Shown here: positions 34,432 to 43,229 of the stretch, in pieces
Position numbering within the stretch: position 1 is the first letter of the stretch
How the letters are laid out: each line of letters begins with the position of its first letter
Origin: Salinibacterium sp.
GTDB taxonomy: Bacteria; Actinomycetota; Actinomycetes; Actinomycetales; Microbacteriaceae
Direction: 5' to 3'
DNA: 64,000 nucleotides
Assembly (NCBI GenBank): GCA_025351795.1
Contig: JANXVG010000010.1
Span: forward strand, 1-64,000
Program-made: the position numbers and the translations under genes
Notes under the pieces: model-generated
Told to the model about the DNA's origin: nothing
Seen by the model: the letters and a program-made list of their open reading frames with translations, nothing else
The model's database searches: none

Positions 34432-34515
34432 CGTGTCTCGCGCACCGCGCACCGCGTCTCGCGCACCGCGCACCGCGTCTCGCGCACCGCGCACCGTGTC
34501 TCGCGCACCGCGGCC
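34432..34515. repeat. Four tandem 21-bp repeats downstream of mutM
   Basis: CGCGTCTCGCGCACCGCGCA plus one base recurs at 34432, 34453, 34474 and 34495 (outer copies slightly changed). It lies in the 304-base gap between mutM and the sensor kinase, for which I see no gene: the open frames here on both strands are just read-through of the repeat (RAPRTAS or RGARDAV). The remainder of the gap (34516-34704) shows nothing recognisable. Confidence 0.85.
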
Positions 34516-34704
34516 GACCGCACCTGGGGTGCCCGACGAGACGACAGCGAGTTGCACGCTGGCTGGCGTCGCCGCGAGTGGGCGTGATTCGCGTCTAGTG
34601 GTGCTTCCGGCGCCCCGCGAACCACCACAAGACGCGAGTCAGCAACGGGCCCGGCGCAGCGCGCAACTGCGGGGCCGGGCAGAGGGGGAAGTGGCCCAGC
34701 GCAC

Positions 34705-36036
34705 CTACTCCGGCAGCGTCACCGTGAACACGGCGCCGCCGCCCGTAGCGTTACCCGCGACAATCGTGCCGCCGAGGCGTGCGACGAGGCGCGCGGCGAT
34801 CGAGAGTCCCAGTCCCGTTCCCACCGGGCGGATGTCGCGGTAATGCGCCCGCAGAACCCCGCGGTCGAACGCCACGGCCAGGTCTTCCGTGGCGAGACCG
34901 GGACCGCCATCGCGTACCTCGATGCGAGTGTTGCCGACGCCCACGACGGCGTGCAGTTCGATCGTCGAACCGACGGGCGAGACGCGGAGCGCGTTCTCGA
35001 CGAGGCCGTCGATCACCTGGCGGAGGCGGCGGGCATCCGTTTCGATGGTGGCAGGAATCGCCGAAACGACCAGCGTGACGCCCAGGGTAGTTGCCCGGCC
35101 TCGCCACGCATCCGCGGCTTCCGTTAGCACTGCGGCGACATTAGCTGGGCCGTGTGAAATCGTAAAATCGTCGGCTTCGAGGCGCGCCAGTTCGAGCAGG
35201 TCTGCAACGAAGCGGTCGAGTCGCTCCGTTTCGGCGACGAGCGTGGCGCCGACGTTCACCAGTTGGTCAGGGGGGATCAGCCCATCGGCGAGTGCCTCGG
35301 CGTAGCCGCGCACCGCCGTAATCGGGGTGCGCAGTTCGTGCGAAATGGACAGCAGGAATTCGCGCTGGCGACCCTCACTCGAGGTAAGGGCGGCATCGAG
35401 CGCGGCGAGCGCATCGGACACGGCGGCAACCTCGGCGGTGCCAGCGGTTGGTAGCGAAACGCCGCGCTCGCCACGCGCCAGGCGGCTAGCTGCTGTCGCG
35501 GTTGCGGTAAGTGGTTTCGACAACACGCGAGCCAGAAGAGTGCCACCGAGGATGGCAACGGCGAAGCCGATGGCCAGCGATAGCAGAATGCGGATCGTCG
35601 ATTGTCGAAGCGCCGATTCGATGCTCGTGACCGGGCGAACAAGAACGATGGCGGTGCCGGCGCGCGTCGGTCGCGCCTCGACAATCGCGGCGCCGCCCGG
35701 TCCCTTTGCCGTTGTCGAGACCGCGTGCCCCGACGTGAGTTTTGTGAGGATCGCGTCGGTAACATAGCTCGCCGCCTCGCCATCGACGCTGCCGCTTGCA
35801 CTCACCAGAGCAACTTCGGTACCACCGAGCGCAACACTTGCCCGCTCGCTGAGCTCAGCCGCGCTACTGATCCGGGGGAGTTTTGCGAGCAACTCGGCCT
35901 GGGCGGCGAGCTGCACGCGCGCGCCATCGGTCGTTGACAATCGCACAAGTTGCAACGAGATCAGTGCAGTGACGACGACAGTGACCACCGCCACGAGCAC
36001 CGTCACAAGTGTGATCCGTGCGCGCAACGACGTCAC
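34705..36036 (-). CDS. Two-component sensor histidine kinase
   Basis: 443 residues. Two membrane helices (about residues 8-32, LVTVLVAVVTVVVTALISL, and about 158-180, ILLSLAIGFAVAILGGTLL) flank an extracytoplasmic sensor domain of about 120 residues with no recognised fold. Then a HAMP linker, the HisKA box SISHELRTPITAVRGYAEAL (phospho-His), and an ATPase domain with N box DGLVENALRVSP, DGGPGL and GTGLGLSIAARL. GTG start overlaps the regulator stop (GTGA). Signal unknown. Confidence 0.92.
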   Translation of the reverse strand: MTSLRARITLVTVLVAVVTVVVTALISLQLVRLSTTDGARVQLAAQAELLAKLPRISSAAELSERASVALGGTEVALVSASGSVDGEAASYVTDAILTKLTSGHAVSTTAKGPGGAAIVEARPTRAGTAIVLVRPVTSIESALRQSTIRILLSLAIGFAVAILGGTLLARVLSKPLTATATAASRLARGERGVSLPTAGTAEVAAVSDALAALDAALTSSEGRQREFLLSISHELRTPITAVRGYAEALADGLIPPDQLVNVGATLVAETERLDRFVADLLELARLEADDFTISHGPANVAAVLTEAADAWRGRATTLGVTLVVSAIPATIETDARRLRQVIDGLVENALRVSPVGSTIELHAVVGVGNTRIEVRDGGPGLATEDLAVAFDRGVLRAHYRDIRPVGTGLGLSIAARLVARLGGTIVAGNATGGGAVFTVTLPE

Positions 36037-36713
36037 GATTCCGCCGCCGTGTACCCCACACCGTGCACCGTGCGAATGGGGCTGGCACCCCCAAGCTTGG
36101 CACGCACCTGGGCGACATGAACGTCTACCGTGCGGCCGCTGCCATAGTCGACATGTCCCCACACGCTCGAGAGCAATTGCTCGCGGGAGAAGACCTGACC
36201 GGGGGCACCCATGAGCTTCTCGAGCAGGTCGAATTCGGTAGCGGTGAGCGAGACATCCATCCCGTTCGCGGTGACCGTCCGGCGCGGTGGATCGAGCGTG
36301 ATCGCCCCCACTATCAGGGTCGTGGGTGCGCCAGGGCCGTCATGCCGACGCAGGATCGAACGGATGCGCGCCACGAGCTCACGCGGCGAGAACGGCTTCG
36401 TGAGGTAGTCGTCTGCACCAAGCTCGAGCCCCAGCACGCGGTCAACCTCGTCATCGCGCGCGGTGACAAAGATCAGCGGGGTCCAGTCGTCTGCGGCACG
36501 AAGTGCCCGGCATACCTCGATTCCGTCGATACCGGGCAGGCCCACGTCGAGCACGACAGCGACCGGTCTGAGGGTGCGGATGCTCGCTAAGCCAGCCACA
36601 CCATCCCGCTCAACGTGCACGCCATACCCGGCTTGGGTGAGGTAGAGCCGTTCGACTTCTGCGATCGATGGCTCATCTTCGATCACGATCACGAGCCCAC
36701 GTCCTTCAGCCAT
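36033..36713 (-). CDS. Two-component response regulator, OmpR/PhoB family
   Basis: 226 residues. Receiver domain with acidic pocket IEDEPSIAEVE, phospho-acceptor in VVLDVGLPGIDGIEV and the KPFSPRELVARI lysine; C-terminal winged helix with LTATEFDLLEKLMGAPGQVF and RTVDVHVAQVRAKLG. Partner of the overlapping kinase gene. ATG 36713 is preferred over an ATG six codons upstream because it starts next to the first beta strand. Target genes unknown. Confidence 0.94.
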   Translation of the reverse strand: MAEGRGLVIVIEDEPSIAEVERLYLTQAGYGVHVERDGVAGLASIRTLRPVAVVLDVGLPGIDGIEVCRALRAADDWTPLIFVTARDDEVDRVLGLELGADDYLTKPFSPRELVARIRSILRRHDGPGAPTTLIVGAITLDPPRRTVTANGMDVSLTATEFDLLEKLMGAPGQVFSREQLLSSVWGHVDYGSGRTVDVHVAQVRAKLGGASPIRTVHGVGYTAAES

Positions 36714-37259
36714 GAACCAATTCAAGCCCATGTGCGATCGCTGCAGAGGAGGCTTTACATTTTCCGAACATGAGGTTCCCGCTGCCCGAAGACCGGTTGG
36801 CGAGTGTTGTTGCTGCCGCCCGGCCGTCGTTCGAAAGAAGGTAAGGACGACTCATCTCTCAACCCACCACGAAGGCACCTCGGCTTCTCGTAGAACGTTG
36901 AGTTCTCAGCCCCGGTGCCGCCGCATTACGGCGGTACCGCTCGCCAATGATGGGCTTGCTGCATCCGCTAGTGGGTATGGGCCGGAGATCGAGAAGTTCG
37001 TGAAAGACACCAGGGGCGCCGCATCGAGAGGATTGTCGACGCTTTGGCCGCGCTGACTCGTGCATAACTCATGCTGCGTGACCGGAGTGCAGTCGAGATC
37101 CGCCAAGTTGCGGGGCCTCAGGCGTCATCGTCGTCAATGGAGCATGAGTTATGCGTGAGTGGGTGCGGCGACCAGACGTGCACAGCCACGTGCCCGGTGT
37201 AAACCTCGCTCTCCGGTACCGTAGACCGAGACGATTCGGCACGGGCGAAGGGCGGCGAG
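36714..37259. other. 546-base intergenic region without a recognisable gene
   Basis: Contains the upstream region of the two-component genes and of smc. Frames on either strand have poor codon statistics and no motif. The only structure seen is the long inverted repeat at 37056-37160. The last 40 bases before smc end in GGGCGGCGAG, a plausible ribosome site for the smc GTG. Confidence 0.5.
37056..37160. repeat. Inverted-repeat element (possible MITE) upstream of smc
   Basis: ACTCGTGCATAACTCATGCT (37056-37075) is matched by its complement at 37141-37160 with 18 of 20 positions, including a perfect 14-base core GCATAACTCATGCT. The core is itself nearly palindromic (GCAT-aactc-ATGC). About 65 bases separate the arms. 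No target-site duplication is obvious and no second copy was seen in this window. Confidence 0.55.
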
Positions 37260-40200
37260 GTGTATCTGAAGAGCCTGACCCTCAAAGGGTTCAAGTCTTT
37301 CGCGCAGTCGACCACGTTCGCGTTCGAACAGGGGGTTACCTGTGTCGTTGGGCCGAACGGCTCCGGCAAGTCCAACGTCGTCGACGCTCTCGCTTGGGTC
37401 ATGGGGGAGCAAGGCGCCAAGACGCTCCGCGGCGGCAAGATGGAAGACGTCATCTTCGCGGGTACGGCTACCAAGGGTCCGCTGGGCCGCGCCGAGGTCA
37501 TCCTCACGATTGACAATGCGGATGGCGCTTTGCCCATCGAATACTCCGAGGTCACGATCTCGAGAACGCTGTTCCGTAACGGCGGCAGCGAGTATGCCAT
37601 CAATGGCGAGACCTGCCGCTTGCTGGACGTTCAGGAGCTGCTGTCCGACTCCGGGCTCGGCCGTGAGATGCATGTGATCGTCGGGCAGGGGCAACTCGAT
37701 GCAGTGCTGCACGCGTCTCCCGAGGAACGACGCGGGTTCATCGAGGAAGCGGCCGGTATCCTCAAGCACCGCCGGCGCAAAGAGAAGACGATTCGCAAGT
37801 TGGACGCTATGCAAGCGAATCTGACGCGCTTGTCTGATCTCGCCGGTGAGATCCGTCGCCAGCTCAAGCCGCTCGGCCAGCAGGCGGAGATCGCGAAGGA
37901 AGCCGCATCCATTGCCGCAATCGTGCGTGACGCGCGCGCCAGGCTACTGGCCGACGAGGTGGTTGAGTTGCGGAGCGCGATTACCGACTTCAGCCGCAGC
38001 GAATCTGCGCGCAAGACCGAGCGCATTGTGTTGCAGGAACAGCTCGACCAGAACAAGCTGCGTGAGGGTCGCCTTGAGCAGGCGCAGATCGGCGATGCCG
38101 TGGACATCGCGCGGCGCACGGCATTCGGCCTTGAGTCTGCACAAGATCGCCTGCGTAGCCTGTACACCCTCGCCAATCAGCGTCTAGCACTTCTCGGCCA
38201 GCAGACCGATGGCCCCAGCGTGCACTCGACGATCAGCCAGCAGTCAGTAGAAGATGCCCTCGAAGAAGCTCACCGTCTCGCCGCCGGGGTAACCGAGTCG
38301 GAGGAAGCCGTCGGCCTCGCGGCGGCACAGTCTGCAACTGCGAAGGCATCGCTCGACTCGCTTGATCAGGAGATTGCGGCGCAGAGCGCTCTGGTCTCAC
38401 AACACGACCTTGAGCTCGCAGGACTCGCATCACGCGTGGACGTGGCTGCGTCGACGCTGTCAGCGGCGCGCGGTGAGCTATTGCGGCAACACACCGCGCT
38501 CGAGCAGGCAGAGTCTCGCCGGGATGGAACCCGCAGAGAGTTCGTTGCCCTCGAAGTGACGGCGGCAACGAGCCCAGACGGCGACGGCTCGCTCGACACA
38601 GCCTACGAGTCGGCGGAGGCGACCGTCGCGAGCGTGCAGGCTGAGATTGAGGGGTTGCGCGACGAGCTGCACGCGGCAGAGCGTGAGCGCGACGCGCTTG
38701 CCGCGCGCAGCTCAGCACTGTCATTGGCGGTCGACCAGAAAGATGGTTCGAGCGCACTCGTCAATGCGAGGCTCGGAGGCATCCGGGGGCTGGTTGCCGA
38801 GCACGTGAAGATCGAGCCGGGCTTCGAGGCTGCGATCGCCGCCGCGCTGGGTTCACTCGCCGACGCTGTTCTTGCCGACACGCGCGACGCCGCCTTCGAC
38901 GCGCTCGCGCTGTCGGCCGCGAAAGACTTCGGTCGGGTCGAGGTGGTGGTGGCCGACGCGCGCCCTCCTCGTTCGGAGCCGCTGACTGCGCCGGGCATCC
39001 GGGCAGCGGCTGATGTCATCACAGCCCCAGACGGCGTGCTCGGGCTCCTCGGCGAGGTCTACATCGCCGACGATCTCGCCGCTGCGCGCGCGGCGTGGCG
39101 CGTTCTGGGCGATGAGTCGCCCACCTTCGTGACGATGCAGGGTGATGTGCTCACCCACTACGTACTGCGCGGCGGATCGGGGGCCAAGCGCTCGCGCCTC
39201 GAACTCGTCGCAGAGCGCGATGTGGCGGCGACCAAACTGGCGACCGTCACGACCCAGATTGAGCGCACGCGCTTCGCACTCGCCGAGAAGCGCGCGGCCC
39301 TCGCTACGGCGAAAATGGATGCCACGACCGCCCTGTCAGCGCTCCGCGAGTATGACCTGGCACTCGCCGCCCAGTCCGAACAATTGGGCCGGTTCCGCAT
39401 CCAATTGGAAGCCGCGCATGCGGAATGGGAGCGACTTTCGCAAGCCGTTGCCATCTCGACGGAGAGTGTGCGCGTGGCAGAGGCCGACATCGGACGCGCT
39501 GGGTTAGAGCGCGACGAGTATGCGGCGATGCCACGCCCGATGCTCGACGCAACTGCTCGCGAGGGCATGCTGGCCGAAGTGGATGCTGCACGCGCGGCCG
39601 AGCTGCAGGTGCGCATCCACCTCGAAACCGTCCGCGAGCGGGTGCGCGCTGAAAAGGCCAGGGCCGAGTCGCTCGCGCGTCAACTCGTCGCAGAACGTGA
39701 GGCCGCGCAGGAACAGGCTCGTCTCGTGGTGTTGCGCCAACGGCAGGTCGAAGCGGCAAACACGGTGCTCGCGGCGCTGCCAGCGGCGCTCGATTCCGTC
39801 GACCGCTCGGTGTCGCAGGCGCGCGTCGAGCTCACCGCGGCCGAGGCCGAGCGCGCACGGCAGAACGAGGAACTCGCGACCCTGCGTCGTGAGGAGAGTG
39901 GCCTTCGCGAGCGTCTAACGGCGATCAGCGAGAACGTACACGCACTTGAAATGCAGATTTACGAGAAGAAGCTGCAGCTGTCGACGCTCCTGGAGCGCGC
40001 GGGTGAGGAGCTCGGCCTCGTCGAGGATGTGCTGGTGGCAGAGTACGGGCCCGAGCAACTCGTACCCGATGTCGATGCGCCCGTGGTCGGGTACGAAATG
40101 CAGGATGCGGTGACGGATGCTCCAGCCAGTGACCAGGCGGCATCCGCTGGCGAGGTGGCTGGTCCTGCATTTGACACCGGAGCGACCCGCGCGAACGCCC

Positions 40201-40916
40201 CCGGCACGCCACTGGGCGAGCCGGCGGGACAGCCATTCGTCAGGGTAGAGCAGCAGGCGCGACTGGCATCCGCTGAACGCAAGCTTGCTCAGCTCGGCAG
40301 GGTCAATCCACTCGCCCTCGAAGAGTTTGAGGCGCTCGAGCAGCGACACAAATTCCTCGCCGAACAGCTCACCGACCTCACGAGCACTCGCAAAGATCTA
40401 CTCACGATCATCGGCGAGATCGATGAGAAGATGCAGGATATTTTCGGAAGCGCTTTCGAGGACACCAGGGCGGCGTTCAACCAAGTCTTCCCCATTCTGT
40501 TCCCGGGTGGCACCGGCAGCATCCACCTCACCGACCCCGAGAACATGCTGGGCACCGGCATTGAGGTGACGGTGAAGCCCGCCGGCAAGAAAATCGAGCG
40601 ATTGACCCTACTCAGCGGTGGGGAGCGTTCACTCGCCGCTGTCGCGCTGCTCATTGCGATCTTCAAAGCCCGCCCCAGCCCGTTCTACATCATGGACGAG
40701 GTCGAGGCCGCGCTCGACGACGCCAATCTGGGCCGGCTGCTGACGATTTTCGAGGACCTGCGGCAGACATCCCAGCTCATCATCATCACCCATCAGAAGC
40801 GCACGATGGAGATAGCGGATGCCCTGTACGGCGTCTCGATGCGGGCCGACGGTATCAGCGCGGTCGTCGGCCAACGCGTCGCCACCGAACGAGCGACGCG
40901 CGAGCGCGCGGGCTGA
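37260..40916 (+). CDS. smc: Chromosome segregation protein SMC
   Basis: 1218-residue condensin subunit that loops and segregates chromosomes with ScpAB. N-terminal ATPase half has Walker A VVGPNGSGKSNVVDAL (about 31-46); long coiled coils (Glu/Ala/Arg-rich, about 165-490 and 660-1000) flank a hinge domain (about 500-640, GIRGLVAEHVKIEPGFEAAI); the C-terminal half has signature LLSGGERSLAAVALL and Walker B FYIMDEVEAALDDANLG. Between coil and head is an Ala/Pro/Asp-rich insert (about residues 930-990) that is longer than in most orthologues. GTG start, MYLKSLTLKGFKSFA. Confidence 0.96.
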   Translation: MYLKSLTLKGFKSFAQSTTFAFEQGVTCVVGPNGSGKSNVVDALAWVMGEQGAKTLRGGKMEDVIFAGTATKGPLGRAEVILTIDNADGALPIEYSEVTISRTLFRNGGSEYAINGETCRLLDVQELLSDSGLGREMHVIVGQGQLDAVLHASPEERRGFIEEAAGILKHRRRKEKTIRKLDAMQANLTRLSDLAGEIRRQLKPLGQQAEIAKEAASIAAIVRDARARLLADEVVELRSAITDFSRSESARKTERIVLQEQLDQNKLREGRLEQAQIGDAVDIARRTAFGLESAQDRLRSLYTLANQRLALLGQQTDGPSVHSTISQQSVEDALEEAHRLAAGVTESEEAVGLAAAQSATAKASLDSLDQEIAAQSALVSQHDLELAGLASRVDVAASTLSAARGELLRQHTALEQAESRRDGTRREFVALEVTAATSPDGDGSLDTAYESAEATVASVQAEIEGLRDELHAAERERDALAARSSALSLAVDQKDGSSALVNARLGGIRGLVAEHVKIEPGFEAAIAAALGSLADAVLADTRDAAFDALALSAAKDFGRVEVVVADARPPRSEPLTAPGIRAAADVITAPDGVLGLLGEVYIADDLAAARAAWRVLGDESPTFVTMQGDVLTHYVLRGGSGAKRSRLELVAERDVAATKLATVTTQIERTRFALAEKRAALATAKMDATTALSALREYDLALAAQSEQLGRFRIQLEAAHAEWERLSQAVAISTESVRVAEADIGRAGLERDEYAAMPRPMLDATAREGMLAEVDAARAAELQVRIHLETVRERVRAEKARAESLARQLVAEREAAQEQARLVVLRQRQVEAANTVLAALPAALDSVDRSVSQARVELTAAEAERARQNEELATLRREESGLRERLTAISENVHALEMQIYEKKLQLSTLLERAGEELGLVEDVLVAEYGPEQLVPDVDAPVVGYEMQDAVTDAPASDQAASAGEVAGPAFDTGATRANAPGTPLGEPAGQPFVRVEQQARLASAERKLAQLGRVNPLALEEFEALEQRHKFLAEQLTDLTSTRKDLLTIIGEIDEKMQDIFGSAFEDTRAAFNQVFPILFPGGTGSIHLTDPENMLGTGIEVTVKPAGKKIERLTLLSGGERSLAAVALLIAIFKARPSPFYIMDEVEAALDDANLGRLLTIFEDLRQTSQLIIITHQKRTMEIADALYGVSMRADGISAVVGQRVATERATRERAG

Positions 40917-40962
40917 GCCCGCTCGGCAGCCGGTCGGGAAACGACCGGACTAGCCTCGTACC

Positions 40963-41363
40963 ATGCCTATCGAAATTTCGACGCAGCCCTCAAAAATTGA
41001 CTTCCACGTCATCTGGGGCTAACTCTCCTCGAACGCGTACTGGGGCCGAGAACGTTCTCGCGCTGATGTAGAAATTCAGATCGAACGCTCACGCTGGGTC
41101 GTCGGCGCATACGACAACGGTGCATGGTCGGTTTCGCGCGAGCGATATCCGATGGCATCGGAATCGCGTGCCTAGCCGACCTGTTCGTGTTGCCGACACA
41201 CGAAGGCCGAGGCATCGCCACGCTCATGCTCAACGAGATGATTGAGAACGGGCCCGGCCGCGACATCCACTGGTTCTTATTCACGGCAGATGCCCACGGG
41301 CTATACCGGAAGTTCGGTTTCGAAGCGCCGGACGCCACTGCAATGGTCAGGCCAGCGCGCTAG
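40963..41363 (+). pseudogene. GNAT-family N-acetyltransferase pseudogene
   Basis: The frame opens at ATG 40963 (six bases after TAGCCT) with MPIEISTQPSKIDFHVIWG, meets TAA at codon 20 (41020-41022), continues in frame with LSSNAYWGRERSRADVEIQI and WVVGAYDNG, then shifts frame near 41120 to MVGFARAISDGIGIACLADL, FVLPTHEGRGIATLMLNEM and ADAHGLYRKFGFEAP. Together these form a complete GNAT domain with acetyl-CoA loop HEGRGIAT. One nonsense codon and one frameshift, with the rest well preserved, indicate recent inactivation. Confidence 0.85.
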
Positions 41364-41375
41364 TAGCCTGTCTCC

Positions 41376-42245
41376 ATGGCACCATCCTGGTCACTCTCTG
41401 GCGCGCTCAAGGGCATGTTTTCACGTGCAACGATTGACGCCGACACCTGGGAGGCCCTCGAAGACGCCCTGATTTCCGCCGACTTCGGCACTGGCGTCAC
41501 TGACTCAATCGTTGTCGACCTGCGAGCGAGCGTCGCCAAGTACAAGACCACAGATCCGGCAGACCTCAAGCGGATGCTGCGCGAAACTCTTGAGGAACGC
41601 CTTGCGCGCCTCGACCCCACCCTCAGGCTCACCGCCCGCCCGGCGGTCGTGCTGGTCGTCGGCGTCAACGGCGTGGGTAAGACGACCACGATCGGCAAGT
41701 TTGCGAAGTTTCTTACCGGCTACGGACGAACGGTTGTTGTCGGTGCCGCCGATACCTTCCGCGCCGCAGCCGTGGAGCAACTGGCAACGTGGGCAGAGCG
41801 GGGAGGGGCCGAGATCGTTCGACCGCAGCAGCCGGGCCAGGATCCGGCATCCGTCGCCTTCCAGACTGTCGAGCGGGCACAACGCGAGGGCATCGATATC
41901 GCCATCATTGACACCGCTGGTCGCCTGCAGACGAAGAGCGGACTCATGGCCGAGCTCGGTAAAATCCGCCGCGTGATTGAGAAGCAAACTGAGATCGCGG
42001 AGGTGCTCCTCGTACTTGACGCGACCACCGGACAGAACGGGCTTGCACAGGCGGAGGCATTTATTGAGCACGCTGGGGTGACCGGCCTCGTGATCACGAA
42101 GCTTGACGGATCGGCGAAGGGTGGCTTCGTGTTGGCAGTCCAGGAGAAGACGGGCATTCCCATCAAGCTCGTCGGGCAGGGCGAAGGGATTGGCGATCTC
42201 ACCGGTTTTACTCCGCACGTATTTGTTCAGGGACTCGTCGACTGA
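41376..42245 (+). CDS. ftsY: Signal recognition particle receptor FtsY
   Basis: FtsY docks SRP-ribosome complexes at the membrane. 289 residues, essentially only the NG domain: N-domain helices WSLSGALKGMFSRATI, then GTPase motifs GVNGVGKTTTIGKFAKFL, DTFRAAAVEQL, IDTAGRLQTKSG and ITKLDGSAKGG. The acidic N-terminal A domain present in many bacteria is missing, so membrane attachment probably relies on the short amphipathic start. ATG lies six bases after TAGCCT (41364-41369): leaderless. Follows smc and the dead acetyltransferase. Confidence 0.95.
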   Translation: MAPSWSLSGALKGMFSRATIDADTWEALEDALISADFGTGVTDSIVVDLRASVAKYKTTDPADLKRMLRETLEERLARLDPTLRLTARPAVVLVVGVNGVGKTTTIGKFAKFLTGYGRTVVVGAADTFRAAAVEQLATWAERGGAEIVRPQQPGQDPASVAFQTVERAQREGIDIAIIDTAGRLQTKSGLMAELGKIRRVIEKQTEIAEVLLVLDATTGQNGLAQAEAFIEHAGVTGLVITKLDGSAKGGFVLAVQEKTGIPIKLVGQGEGIGDLTGFTPHVFVQGLVD

Positions 42246-42330
42246 TCGCCCCTAACGGGTGACTGATATTCACCCCCCACAGTCGATAGCGTGGTCAATG
42301 GTTCTTCTTATCCGAACACGGGAGACAACC

Positions 42331-42642
42331 ATGGGCCTGTTTGTCGCGCCGTCCGGCACCACCCGCGCCCTACTCGGGCTCGCGGCGGCCATCGGCGGCG
42401 CCATGCTCATGGCGTGGTCGTTCGTCACCGGTATCGGCGTCGCTCTCAACGGCGGCGGCACCGGCGCTGTCGGATGGGGTTTTCTCTTCTTCCTCGGCCT
42501 CGTGCTCGTGGTTGCGGCTCTCACGTTCGGCATTGTGGGAATGGTGCGTGGGCAGTCTCGGCTTCTTGCCCTTCTCACGATTGTCGTCGCCGCCATCCCG
42601 CTCGTGATCATCGTGGTGGTCTGGGTAGCGGCCCAGTCATAG
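42331..42642 (+). CDS. Small hypothetical membrane protein
   Basis: 103 residues with three hydrophobic segments (GLAAAIGGAMLMAWSFVTGI, GFLFFLGLVLVVAALTFGI, LLALLTIVVAAIPLVIIVVV). ATG 42331 has GGGAG nine bases upstream; the longer in-frame extension lacks hydrophobic or conserved character. No family recognised. Its last six bases overlap the convergent gamma carbonic anhydrase gene. Confidence 0.65.
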   Translation: MGLFVAPSGTTRALLGLAAAIGGAMLMAWSFVTGIGVALNGGGTGAVGWGFLFFLGLVLVVAALTFGIVGMVRGQSRLLALLTIVVAAIPLVIIVVVWVAAQS

Positions 42643-43167
42643 TTCCGGTAAATAGTTGGCGGCTTTATGCGCCGCCCCGGCCTCCCGATAATGTGCCGCG
42701 TTCTGGGCGATTGATTCGCGTTCATCGACGCTGAGCTCTCTTCGCACCTTCGCTGGGACTCCCGCGACGAGAGACCCGGGCGGGATCACTGCGCCCTCGA
42801 GCACGACTGCGCCAGCTGCTACGAGAGAGCCAGCGCCGATCACCGCGAAGTTGAGCACGGTGGCGCCCATACCGATGAGGCAGTCGTTCTCAATCGTGCA
42901 GCCGTGAAGGATCGCGCCGTGGCCGACGCTCACGCCGCTGCCCACGGTGGTCGGCTTGCCGAGATCGCAGTGGATGACGACGTTGTCTTGCAGGTTAGAC
43001 CCTGCGCCGATCGTGATCGCGTCGTTGTCGGCCCTCAACACGGCACCGTAGAACACGCGCGCGCGCTCGCCCAGCATGACCTTGCCGACGAGCGTCGCGT
43101 TCGGCGCGACCCACGCCGAGTCGGGGATCACGGGGGTCGAACCGTCGAAGGAGATGATCAATGCCAT
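42637..43167 (-). CDS. Gamma-class carbonic anhydrase-like hexapeptide-repeat protein
   Basis: 176 residues of left-handed beta-helix hexapeptide repeats (WVAPNATLVGKVMLGERARV, YGAVLRADNDAITIG). Zinc-binding histidines appear in VIHCDLGKPTTVGSG and VGHGAILHGCTI, as in the YrdA/PaaY/CaiE group; these hydrate CO2 or act as maturation factors, and activity varies. ATG 43167 follows TACGTT by six bases on the minus strand (43174-43179), a leaderless start; a longer upstream frame is not conserved. Confidence 0.87.
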   Translation of the reverse strand: MALIISFDGSTPVIPDSAWVAPNATLVGKVMLGERARVFYGAVLRADNDAITIGAGSNLQDNVVIHCDLGKPTTVGSGVSVGHGAILHGCTIENDCLIGMGATVLNFAVIGAGSLVAAGAVVLEGAVIPPGSLVAGVPAKVRRELSVDERESIAQNAAHYREAGAAHKAANYLPEL

Positions 43168-43229
43168 GAACCAAACGTAGAACACATCAGGTGCGTCCTC
43201 GGTAAACCACGCGTTAAACTGGCCTGACA

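Noticed and set aside
34313-34843. Frames through the 21-bp repeats after mutM (RAPRTAS on plus, RGARDAV on minus)
   Set aside because: They arise from the repeat itself, overlap the mutM and kinase ends, and have no ribosome site or conserved sequence.
36712-37056. 114-codon frame between the response regulator and smc with Cys clusters (CDRC, CCCC)
   Set aside because: Begins inside the regulator promoter, has no ribosome site, and the cysteines follow no zinc-finger spacing I recognise.
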